From contig JBPCKT010000068.1 of the NCBI GenBank assembly GCA_051004015.1, positions 1 to 13,069 on the forward strand: a stretch of DNA of 13,069 bases. The letters run 5' to 3'. Below the pieces are notes generated by a model that saw only the letters and a program-made list of their open reading frames with translations, did not search any database and was not told where the DNA came from. The position numbers and the translations under genes are program-made. The stretch is from SXOA01 sp051004015 (GTDB taxonomy: Bacteria; Planctomycetota; Planctomycetia; Pirellulales; Pirellulaceae). Below, one piece after another: positions 1 through 6,670 of this stretch (position 1 is its first letter; each line of letters begins with the position of its first letter).

Positions 1-2
1 GA

Positions 3-1205
3 CTCCTACCGCAAAAACGTCCGCGGACCAAAGAAACCCAGACCCAAACGAACCAGCGGAAAAACCGACCACCACGTCTCCACCGCCCGCCTCCTCGCCG
101 CTCAAATCTGATAGCTTCACAGGGGTACTATAATACACCCTACTATTCGTCCCTGACGATTGCCGCCCCAGGCGTGCTAAGCAACGATGTGCCGTGGCAG
201 GGGTTGCCGCCGCAACTGACCGCGCAGCTTGCCCACGGACCCGCTCATGCGGAGTCCTTCTCTCTTTCCGCCAACGGCAGTTTTACCTACGATCCCGTAA
301 ACTCGTTTACAGGAACAGATTACTTCTACTATCGCGTGATCCAGAACGGGGTTGCGAGCAAGAAGCTGGGTATCGTTAGCATCAACGTCCCCAGTCCTCC
401 GCCGCCGGCCCCAAGTAATGATTTCTACATGACGTCCAGGAACAATACTCTCAATGTCTCCGCGCCCGGAGTCCTAGGAAACGACTCCAACGCCGATGCG
501 GCCCAGTACATCGCCGGTTCCGGTCCCGCGCACGGCTCGCTCTCGTTCAATAGCAACGGCGGATTCAGCTACACGCCGGCGACGAACTATACCGGCAGCG
601 ATTCATTCCAGTACAACGCCCAGAACTCCGTCACCGGCCAGTCGGCAGGGCCGGCCACCGTCCAGATCTATGTGATGCAAACGCTGACGCTGGACGAAGC
701 GCCGCAGCCTGATTCGACCGCGCCCGCTGTGACACTGGCCGATATTGAGCCCCTCTACCGCGAGGCGGTCCGCCGCTGGCACGAAGCGGGAGTGCCCAGG
801 CACGTTCTCGAGGACCGCCTGGCGTCCGTCGTTTTTGTCCTGGCCGATATCACTGGCTCCGGCCTGGCAGGGGCGACGGAAGACGGCACCATCGTCATTG
901 ATGTGAACGCCGCGGGGCACGGATGGTATCTTGATAGCACGCCCCGGGACGATGGGGAATTCCAGCTTCTGATTGCTCCCTCGGAACGCAAGGCAATCGG
1001 GTCGAGCGCCGCCGTTGGCTATGTCGATCTGCTGACCGCCATCACCCACGAAGTGGGGCACGTCTTGGGGCTTGAGCACTCCGAGCGCGAAGGGGGTCAC
1101 AGCGTCATGAGTCCGACATTGGGCCTGAGCACGCGACGCATTCCTACCTTGCGGGACGTGGCCATTTTGGAGCTTTTGGACGGTTGGGACCGGCGGCGGC
1201 GGTAG
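3..1205 (+). CDS. Cadherin-like repeat protein with matrixin-type zinc metalloprotease domain (5' partial)
   Basis: Probably a secreted or surface-attached metalloprotease. The frame is open from base 3; the first possible start in it, GTG at 174, falls inside a conserved repeat motif (APGVLSND), so the true start lies outside the window. Numbering from that GTG, two repeats of about 100 residues each begin with APGVLxND and contain SANGSFTYDP/NSNGGFSYTP and FTGTDYFYY/YTGSDSFQY, the pattern of bacterial cadherin-like tandem domains. Residues 175-343 form the catalytic part: HEVGHVLGLEH (292-302) is the HExxHxxGxxH zinc site with the catalytic Glu, and SVMSP with M312 fits the Met-turn of metzincins. 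The product ends in an Arg run. Any signal peptide is upstream of the window. The domain order suggests adhesion plus proteolysis outside the cell; the substrate is unknown. A likely frameshift lies near base 122 (see findings). Confidence 0.8.
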   Translation, partial: LLPQKRPRTKETQTQTNQRKNRPPRLHRPPPRRSNLIASQGYYNTPYYSSLTIAAPGVLSNDVPWQGLPPQLTAQLAHGPAHAESFSLSANGSFTYDPVNSFTGTDYFYYRVIQNGVASKKLGIVSINVPSPPPPAPSNDFYMTSRNNTLNVSAPGVLGNDSNADAAQYIAGSGPAHGSLSFNSNGGFSYTPATNYTGSDSFQYNAQNSVTGQSAGPATVQIYVMQTLTLDEAPQPDSTAPAVTLADIEPLYREAVRRWHEAGVPRHVLEDRLASVVFVLADITGSGLAGATEDGTIVIDVNAAGHGWYLDSTPRDDGEFQLLIAPSERKAIGSSAAVGYVDLLTAITHEVGHVLGLEHSEREGGHSVMSPTLGLSTRRIPTLRDVAILELLDGWDRRRR

Positions 1206-1242
1206 GAAACGCTTCTAGGGCTGCGACCGCCCAACAGAGTAC

Positions 1243-1263
1243 TCCTCACGCTCCGCGTGAGGA
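1243..1263. repeat. 9-bp hairpin with TCC triloop
   Basis: The arms TCCTCACGC and GCGTGAGGA pair perfectly around the loop TCC. It sits 37 nt after the metalloprotease stop codon. There is no T-tract on either side, so if it ends transcription it is not a classical intrinsic terminator. It shares the TCC/GGA loop with elements at 1297, 10934, 10959 and 12322. Confidence 0.6.
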
Positions 1264-1296
1264 ATCATATCGCGGAGCGAGATGCGTACTATTCTT

Positions 1297-1315
1297 GGCA
1301 GGCTGGAAGCCTGTC
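1297..1315. repeat. GGA-triloop palindromic element, copy 1
   Basis: CAGGCT and AGCCTG pair around the loop GGA (core 1299-1313), with a G·T and a G-C pair outside. The sequence is close to the reverse complement of the element at 12322-12342, so this is a dispersed repeat present in both orientations. Confidence 0.6.
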
Positions 1316-1353
1316 CCACCCTGCCGCCAGGGGTTGAAAATATCGCCCTGGGC

Positions 1354-1385
1354 TTGACGCGAATGGGACAAGTGTATACTATACA
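1354..1385 (+). promoter_or_regulatory. Candidate promoter with palindromic operator-like -10 region
   Basis: TTGACG at 1354-1359 and TATACT at 1375-1380 resemble -35 and -10 boxes, though the spacer is short (15 bp). The -10 box is embedded in a perfect 13-bp palindrome TGTATA-C-TATACA (1373-1385), the sort of site a dimeric repressor could bind. The next forward gene starts 470 nt away, so the transcript could be a long leader or a small RNA. Sequence similarity alone supports this. Confidence 0.35.
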
Positions 1386-1445
1386 AGGAACATTGCGGGC
1401 TGGTGGTGCGCGCCGGCGGAACTTGCCTGGATAGTCGAACCGTGA

Positions 1446-1478
1446 AAGGAAAGGCTCCTGTCGATCCGAGCTTTCCTT
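1446..1478. repeat. Bulged 11-bp stem-loop
   Basis: AAGGAAA plus GCTC pair with GAGC plus TTTCCTT, with one bulged G at 1453 and a 10-nt loop (1458-1467). It lies about 60-90 nt after the candidate promoter, so it would be near the 5' end of a transcript from there. Function unknown. Confidence 0.4.
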
Positions 1479-1808
1479 CGCTCGCGCTTCGGGCTGGTGT
1501 GAAATGGGCGCTCCAGACTGGTGTGGAAAACAGGTTATCGCCTGCGAGAAATTCGGTGAATGAAGAATGGACATTTTGGACCCCTGTGAATCAAGGTTAC
1601 GCCAAGGGCCAGGATGCGAAGTGATGACATGATAATGACTTGCGGTGAATCGAATCGACGTAAGTTTTGCAAGCAAGCACTAGGAATATGTGAATAAAAT
1701 CCTCCGGAATGGGGGGTTATTAGCGGTTATCGGGCGTGAGTGATTTTTGTACGAAACATGCCTCCGTTCCCCACTATTAAGGATGACGGTTGAGTTTGAG
1801 CAGTCCCT

Positions 1809-1847
1809 AAACCCTCACCCCGGCCCTCTCCACAGGGAGAGGGGGAG
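1809..1847. repeat. Dispersed intergenic repeat (translates as NPHPGPLHRERG)
   Basis: An imperfect palindrome: CCCTCTCC (1824-1831) pairs with GGAGAGGG (1836-1843) around ACAG. In frame it reads NPHPGPLHRERG, a peptide I recognise as a frequent false N-terminus produced by this common bacterial intergenic repeat. Its purine-rich right arm ends about 8 nt before the ATG at 1855 and would serve as that gene's Shine-Dalgarno sequence. Confidence 0.65.
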
Positions 1848-1854
1848 TTTTGCC

Positions 1855-4089
1855 ATGCGTTTGACCCTGCGAGCCCTGTTGGCCTATTTGTACAACGTGC
1901 TGGAACCGGCAGAGGCGGAAGAGTTTGCCGGCAAGGTGCAGGAAAGCCCGGTGGCCTCGGGGCTGGTGCAGCGGATTCGGGGCATTACCCACAAGATCCG
2001 GATGACCGCCCCGCGAATTGACGCGAAGGGGCTGACCGACGACGCCAACAACGTCGCGGAATACCTGGACAACAACCTGGCGGAGGATCGCCTGGAGGAT
2101 TTTGAAAGGGGCTGCCTGGAATCCGACATGCATCTGGCCGAAGTCGCCGGCAGCTATCAGATTCTCACCATGGTCCTGGGGAAACCGGCGACGGTACCAC
2201 CCAAATTGCGGGAGCGGGTCTATGGCCTGCCCAGCGAGGAAGCCGACGTCCACTCCGCCCCGCGCGACGAGGAATCCGCCGAAAAGTCCCGCATCCGCAG
2301 CCGCATTGTGAAGGCGGCCACGGCCGCGGTCGCTTCGTCCCGCCCGCAGGCGGAAGTGAAAACGACATCCACGCATCCGGTGCCGGAGGTGCCCGAATAT
2401 CTCAAGGGAGGATCGCAGTACGGCGCGCTCACCATCGTCGCTGCCGGGCTCCTGGTGTTCTTGGTTGTCGCGGCGGGCATCCGGATGCTGGGTCCGTATG
2501 ACCGCACCAACCCGGCCCTCGCCTGGATGTACACGAATCAGTCGGTCGTCGATGCCGGCACCGGTCAGAATGGAACCCCTGTCACGCCGGAACAGAAGAC
2601 CGACGGATCGCAGAGTGGGGACGACAAAACGTCCACGGAAGATTCCAAGGGAACACCCGAGGTCGTTGTCCCGGACGTTCCCGAGGAAAAGAGCACTGAG
2701 CCAACACCGACGCCTGGAGTGGTTGAAAAGAAGGAGACGGTCACCACCAAGCCGATGCCGGAAGTCTCCACGGAGCCAACCCCTGGCCCGGCCAAGACCG
2801 CGCCGGAGCCTGCGACGACGGTGCCCGAGCCTGCCAAGGGGCCGAAGATTCCCTTGAAGCCTGTTCCGCCCGTTGTGGTGAAAAAGGGTGGGCCGGAGCT
2901 TGGTCGCTACACTTCGGACGAGCAAGTGTTGGCTCGGTACGATGTCGATGAGATGGTCTGGAAGATGGTCCCGACGCGGGACCTGATCTTTGCCGGCGAG
3001 CGACTGCAAGTGCTGCCGACGTACCGCCCCCAGATTGCACTCTCCTCCGGTGCGCAAATCACGTTCGCTGGTGAATCGCAGGTGCATCTGGACGCGGCCA
3101 CGAAAGCGGGAGCCAGCCGCATGACGGTGCATTATGGCCGGATGGTGGTAGTGACGGTGGGGATGCCCGGCGTGCCGCTGGAGCTCGACCTGACCGGCTT
3201 GAAGGGGACGCTCGTTCTCAGCGATGCCGATGCGGGCGTGGCGATTGATTCCCGCCGCTACCTGCCGCCGGGCTCCGACCCCGAAAAAGATCCCGCCTTC
3301 GGCGTCGTGGAAATCTTCACGACCAGCGGCCGGGCCACCTGGCAGATGGAAGGGGCCGCGGAAGCCATTGAGATTCCTGTCGGCCATCTGCTGACGTACG
3401 TGCTGGGGACGGAGGTGGTGGAGCCGGACCTGGCAGGGCCGTTCCGAGCTCCGGCCTGGATCGACGCCAGCAGCCTCATCAGCATTGATCGCGTAACCTC
3501 GCTTAACATGCTCAAGATGCTGGAGCCCGAAAAGCCTCTGGAGGTCCGCCTGCAAGAGCTGCTCGCCGATCCGGCCGTGGACGTGCGGGCGCTCGCCGCC
3601 CGCTGCCTCGGTTATTTGGACCAGTTCGAACCGCTCGTCAAAGATCTGAGCAATGTGCAGCACAAGGCATTCTGGGCGATGGAGATCGACTCGCTGCACC
3701 ACGCCGTCAGCCGCGGCCCGGAGACAGCCGTCAAAGTGCGTGACGCGGCGGAAGGCCTGCGGGTGAACAAGGGACTGGCCCTCTACCGCTTGCTATGGGG
3801 CTATAGTTCCGAGCAGCTCGCCGACATCGGTGCGGCGGAGCTGGTGGACCTTTTGGAGAGCCCGGACGTGGACATCCGCGTGCTGGCCGCCGACAACCTG
3901 CGGCGGATCACGGGGGCCCTGCAGAACTACCGTCCCGAAAAACGCCCGGATGAGAATCGGCTCGCCATCACCCGCTGGAAAGAGCGCCTCAAAGACGGCA
4001 CCATCAACTACAAGTCCCCTCCCGCCCCCTTCATGGAGCGCATACCGCTGGTGGAAAAGGCGGCTCCGGCAGCGGGCAAAGGGAAGTGA
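1855..4089 (+). CDS. Single-pass membrane protein: anti-sigma-like repeats, FecR-like region, HEAT-like repeats
   Basis: Function not known. I start at ATG 1855 (744 aa) because the 36 codons before it translate a dispersed repeat, and GGGGGAG lies 7 nt upstream. Residues 8-40 and 67-99 are a tandem duplication at an exact 59-residue offset (Y11/Y70, L12/L71, N14/N73, L16/L75, F24/F83, E30-S31/E89-S90). The pattern YLDNxL...EDFE...ES resembles the YLDGELSPEE...FE helix of zinc anti-sigma domains but lacks their HxxxCxxC. A TM helix spans about 190-212. A Pro/Thr/Glu-rich linker follows (about 230-345), then a beta-rich FecR-like region (about 365-545) and two HEAT-like helical repeats (563-588, 663-685) sharing PxVDxRxLAAxxL. 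Likely topology: N-terminus in the cytoplasm, large C-terminal part outside. No sigma factor gene is adjacent in the window. Confidence 0.75.
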   Translation: MRLTLRALLAYLYNVLEPAEAEEFAGKVQESPVASGLVQRIRGITHKIRMTAPRIDAKGLTDDANNVAEYLDNNLAEDRLEDFERGCLESDMHLAEVAGSYQILTMVLGKPATVPPKLRERVYGLPSEEADVHSAPRDEESAEKSRIRSRIVKAATAAVASSRPQAEVKTTSTHPVPEVPEYLKGGSQYGALTIVAAGLLVFLVVAAGIRMLGPYDRTNPALAWMYTNQSVVDAGTGQNGTPVTPEQKTDGSQSGDDKTSTEDSKGTPEVVVPDVPEEKSTEPTPTPGVVEKKETVTTKPMPEVSTEPTPGPAKTAPEPATTVPEPAKGPKIPLKPVPPVVVKKGGPELGRYTSDEQVLARYDVDEMVWKMVPTRDLIFAGERLQVLPTYRPQIALSSGAQITFAGESQVHLDAATKAGASRMTVHYGRMVVVTVGMPGVPLELDLTGLKGTLVLSDADAGVAIDSRRYLPPGSDPEKDPAFGVVEIFTTSGRATWQMEGAAEAIEIPVGHLLTYVLGTEVVEPDLAGPFRAPAWIDASSLISIDRVTSLNMLKMLEPEKPLEVRLQELLADPAVDVRALAARCLGYLDQFEPLVKDLSNVQHKAFWAMEIDSLHHAVSRGPETAVKVRDAAEGLRVNKGLALYRLLWGYSSEQLADIGAAELVDLLESPDVDIRVLAADNLRRITGALQNYRPEKRPDENRLAITRWKERLKDGTINYKSPPAPFMERIPLVEKAAPAAGKGK

Positions 4090-4106
4090 GAATTCGCGTT
4101 CGAGGA

Positions 4107-4604
4107 TCAGCGCCGGACCACCGAAATCCAGTACTCCATTTCGGACTCTTCCCCTTCGCAATTAAACCGCTCGTCATACAGTTCCACGTCGGCAGTCTCG
4201 GCATGTTGCCAGGAAGACTGCGGCAACCAGACGCGATAGATTTCGTAGCAGGTGTCCGCAATCTTCTGGATGGGACCTCGATGCAAGAACACGGCGAACG
4301 TGCCAGCGGGAATGGTGCGAGAAACCATGCCTTCGGGCGCTACGACCGGCGAGCTGACCTGGACTCCCGCGATGTATTGCAGCTCGTGCGGATGCGATCG
4401 CTCGGATTCAGGCTGGCTGTAGATAATGCCGTACATGGCGCGGCCTATTCTGCCGGGCACCAAAGCGACCTTCTGGTCTAACTGCTCCCACAGCGGCGGG
4501 ATGACTTTGAAGTTGTTAGCCTCCGGCGAGAGAGCGTGAATGAACGGCGTTTCCAGCCCCACGATCGTCAGGGCTCGTTTCTCGATGATTTGCGGCTGTT
4601 GCAT
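4107..4604 (-). CDS. GyrI-like / AraC-type effector-binding domain protein
   Basis: A 165-residue protein consisting only of a GyrI-like small-molecule-binding domain, the fold used by the C-terminal domains of several AraC/MerR regulators and by stand-alone GyrI/SbmC. Typical features are the start LTIVGLETPF (12-21), the central YGIIYSQPE stretch (58-66), IPAGTFAVFLHRGP (98-111) and the end DVELYDERF...EYWISVV (139-163). No DNA-binding domain is present, so it probably binds or sequesters a ligand; which one is unknown. ATG 4604 is preferred because AGGA lies about 8 nt upstream. A longer frame starts at GTG 4661, overlapping the trpS stop as GTGA, but adds 19 residues not resembling the family. 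It follows trpS by 53 nt and may be co-transcribed; its stop converges with the 744-aa gene (17 nt apart). Confidence 0.8.
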   Translation of the reverse strand: MQQPQIIEKRALTIVGLETPFIHALSPEANNFKVIPPLWEQLDQKVALVPGRIGRAMYGIIYSQPESERSHPHELQYIAGVQVSSPVVAPEGMVSRTIPAGTFAVFLHRGPIQKIADTCYEIYRVWLPQSSWQHAETADVELYDERFNCEGEESEMEYWISVVRR

Positions 4605-4657
4605 GGAAAGGTTCCTGGCGTGTATCGCGGTTGCGTTCGGCGGCAAGTCGTCGCTGC

Positions 4658-5617
4658 TCACAGCCCGCAGGCCTTCTTCGCCCGCCTCAGCACATCGCCC
4701 GACTTCTTGCGCGCTCGACTGGCCCCATCGGCCAGAATCTCTTCCACGCGCTTGGGGTTCGCGGCGTATTCCTCGCGCTTGGCGTGGGCGGTACTGAAGT
4801 AGGTTTCGGCGGCATCAGCGAGGGCCGTTTTTACCTGGCCGTAGCCAAATCCGCCGCGGCGATAGAGGGCGGCCATTTCTTCCCGCTTGACGTCGTCCAC
4901 GAACAGCGAGTAGAGCTGAAACAAGTGGTCCCCATCCGGCTCCTTGGGCTGCTCCATGGGGCGGGAATCGGTGGCGATGCGCATCACCTTTTTCCGCATC
5001 GCTTTGAGCGGCTCGAAGACCTCGATAGTGTTGTTGTAGCTCTTGGACATCTTCTCGCCGTCGGTCCCCGGCACCTTGGCGGCGTTGTCGAGAACCTTGG
5101 CCTTGGGCAGCACGAAGACCTCGCCGAAGGCGTGGTTGAATTTGTCGGCGACATCGCGGCAGACCTCGATGTGCTGCACCTGGTCCTGGCCGACCGGCAC
5201 CACGTCGGCGTCATAGCCCAGGATGTCGGCCGCCATCAGCACGGGATAGGTGAAGAGGCCGGCATCGGCGGGGATGCCCTTGTCCTTCTTGTCCTTGTAG
5301 GCGTGACACCGTTCGAGCAGCCCCATCGGCGTGCTGGTCATTAACAGCCAGCAAAGCTCGCTGACTTCGGGCACATCGGACTGCACGAAGAGCGTCGCCT
5401 TGTTGGGGTCGACGCCGAGGGCCAGCAAGTCGATGGCCAGGTCCAGCGTGTTCTGCCGCAGCACTTTGGGGTCGCGGGTCGTCGTCAGGGCATGCAAGTT
5501 GGCGATGAAGTAGTAGGACTCATTGCCGTGCTGCAGGTCGATGTACTGCCGGATGGCGGCAAAGTAATTCCCCCAGTGGATTCGGCCGGTGGGTTGGATG
5601 CCGGAAAGGACACGCAT
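4658..5617 (-). CDS. trpS: Tryptophanyl-tRNA synthetase
   Basis: Class I aminoacyl-tRNA synthetase (EC 6.1.1.2) that activates tryptophan with ATP and charges tRNA-Trp in the cytoplasm. At 319 residues it has normal bacterial TrpRS length. Residues 5-17 (SGIQPTGRIHWGN) contain the HIGH-type ATP site as HWGN. The tryptophan/ATP pocket is recognisable in YPVLMAADIL (124-133) and PVGQDQVQHIE (141-151). KMSKS is intact at 189-193, inside PGTDGEKMSKS. The C-terminus is Lys/Arg-rich and ends normally. It starts at ATG 5617; no strong Shine-Dalgarno sequence is visible. It is divergent from the DUF4349 gene and followed by the GyrI-like gene. The reverse-strand TATAAT at 5663-5668 could be part of its promoter. 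Confidence 0.97.
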   Translation of the reverse strand: MRVLSGIQPTGRIHWGNYFAAIRQYIDLQHGNESYYFIANLHALTTTRDPKVLRQNTLDLAIDLLALGVDPNKATLFVQSDVPEVSELCWLLMTSTPMGLLERCHAYKDKKDKGIPADAGLFTYPVLMAADILGYDADVVPVGQDQVQHIEVCRDVADKFNHAFGEVFVLPKAKVLDNAAKVPGTDGEKMSKSYNNTIEVFEPLKAMRKKVMRIATDSRPMEQPKEPDGDHLFQLYSLFVDDVKREEMAALYRRGGFGYGQVKTALADAAETYFSTAHAKREEYAANPKRVEEILADGASRARKKSGDVLRRAKKACGL

Positions 5618-5662
5618 GGCAGCTTGCTCAAGGATAGGTGATGTCTACGCGGGCACGACCGG

Positions 5663-5668
5663 ATTATA
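5663..5668 (-). promoter_or_regulatory. Possible -10 box for trpS
   Basis: The reverse strand reads a perfect TATAAT about 46 nt upstream of the trpS ATG, in the 167-bp divergent region shared with the DUF4349 gene. I see no convincing -35 box at 16-18 nt, so this is only a candidate. Confidence 0.3.
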
Positions 5669-5784
5669 CCGCCCGCCGTGCCGAGGGCGAGTTCTCTCCA
5701 TCGCTTGCAAATTCGGGAATAAACCAGCCGGCTGCGGACTCTCTAACTTGGGCGAATTTGAGCTTGATGTCTTCGGAGGCTGCC

Positions 5785-6669
5785 ATGAGCCGCTATCACT
5801 CGTTGGGTGTTCTGTTTCTGTTCCTGGCGGGCTGTGGAGCGGGAGGAGGAGTTTCCAACCAGGCCGTCAGCGAAGCCGCAGTGACAAGCGTGCTGCAAAA
5901 GGGGAACCCAGCCATTGCTGCCGCGGGCGCGGAACTTCCGGCGGCTGATAAGCAAGGGAGGCGGAAAGTCATCTACAAGGGGTCGCTGGACCTGGTCGTG
6001 AAGGACTTTGCCCAGGCCGAGCAGGGGCTGATGAGCATCATCGAGAAATCGCAGGCTTTCATCGATGAGCTGACGGAGGACCGCAGGTCCGGCTCCCAGC
6101 GGTATGCCAAATGGGTGGTACGCGTGCCGGCGGAGGGCGTGCAGAAATTCCTGGATCAGACCGCCGGCTTGGGGCTGACCCAGTACCGCGGCCTTTCCGC
6201 CGACGACGTGACGGAGGAGTTCGTGGACCTGGCCGCCCGGACGAAGAGCAAGCAGCAGCTCGAGACGCGGCTCCTGGAGTTGGTGGCGGCCAAAGCGGGA
6301 GATATCCGGGACCTGGCGAGCCTGGAGACCGAGCTGGCCCGCGTGCGCGAAGAGATCGAGCGGATGGAGGGGCGGGTCCGCTATCTCAGCGACCGCGTGG
6401 CGATGAGCACCATTACCATCACCATGCGGGAAGAGCAGCCACAAGCACCGTATGTTGCCCCCGTGCCACCGACGTTTGCCACGCGGATTTCGCAAGTGTT
6501 CTTCCAGTCGCTAACCACCCTGCGGGAGCTGGGGGAAGAGTTTGTCTTGTGCGTCGTGGCGATCGCGCCGTTTGCCCTCGTGATACTCTTGCTGGGTTCG
6601 CCGATTGCCTGGCTGTTCTATCGCTTGGCGCGGCGGGGGCCGCGGAGCGTTGTCCCGCAAATTGTTTGA
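5785..6669 (+). CDS. DUF4349 domain lipoprotein
   Basis: A 294-residue envelope protein of the DUF4349 family, whose biochemical role is not known. I start at ATG 5785 because GGAGG lies 5 nt upstream and a lipoprotein signal follows at once: hydrophobic 8-14, lipobox LAGC with C17. A frame open from 5638 would add 49 residues and bury the signal. The body (60-150) carries KVIYKGSLDLVVKDF, WVVRVPAEGVQKFLD and GLSADDVTEEFVDLAARTKS, typical of the family. Residues 155-205 are a charged heptad-like stretch (LASLETELARVREEIERMEG), probably a coiled coil, then STITITM. A C-terminal TM helix spans about 254-279, followed by a basic tail. The protein may therefore be held both by lipid and by a TM segment. 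Its stop is 1 nt from that of convergent pyrD. Confidence 0.85.
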   Translation: MSRYHSLGVLFLFLAGCGAGGGVSNQAVSEAAVTSVLQKGNPAIAAAGAELPAADKQGRRKVIYKGSLDLVVKDFAQAEQGLMSIIEKSQAFIDELTEDRRSGSQRYAKWVVRVPAEGVQKFLDQTAGLGLTQYRGLSADDVTEEFVDLAARTKSKQQLETRLLELVAAKAGDIRDLASLETELARVREEIERMEGRVRYLSDRVAMSTITITMREEQPQAPYVAPVPPTFATRISQVFFQSLTTLRELGEEFVLCVVAIAPFALVILLLGSPIAWLFYRLARRGPRSVVPQIV

Positions 6670-6670
6670 G

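Larger units (their letters stand above)
1206..1854. other. 649-bp intergenic region without a credible gene
   Basis: Open frames here (1403-1624 forward, 1215-1676 reverse) run through hairpin repeats and have no Shine-Dalgarno sequence or recognisable domain. What is visible: a 9-bp hairpin at 1243-1263, a tiny GGA-loop hairpin at 1270-1280, a GGA-loop element at 1297-1315, a promoter-like sequence at 1354-1385, a bulged stem at 1446-1478 and the dispersed repeat at 1809-1847. A long leader for the following gene or a small RNA cannot be excluded. Confidence 0.6.

Noticed and set aside
1403..1624. 73-codon forward open frame
   Set aside because: GTG start without a ribosome-binding site and no recognisable protein features; it overlaps a stem-loop.
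1215..1676. 153-codon reverse open frame in the 1206-1854 gap
   Set aside because: Much of it is translated hairpin repeat (for example GGRVGQASSLP from the GGA element); no Shine-Dalgarno sequence or family resemblance.
1807..3702. A 631-codon reverse-strand open frame opposite the 744-aa gene
   Set aside because: It is antisense to a gene with recognisable domains and a TM helix; its own translation is Arg/His/Gly-rich with no domain, as expected from the mirrored codon bias of G+C-rich DNA.
4631..5344. Forward open frame of 237 codons across trpS
   Set aside because: Runs antisense to trpS, which has intact HIGH and KMSKS motifs; the forward translation shows no domain.
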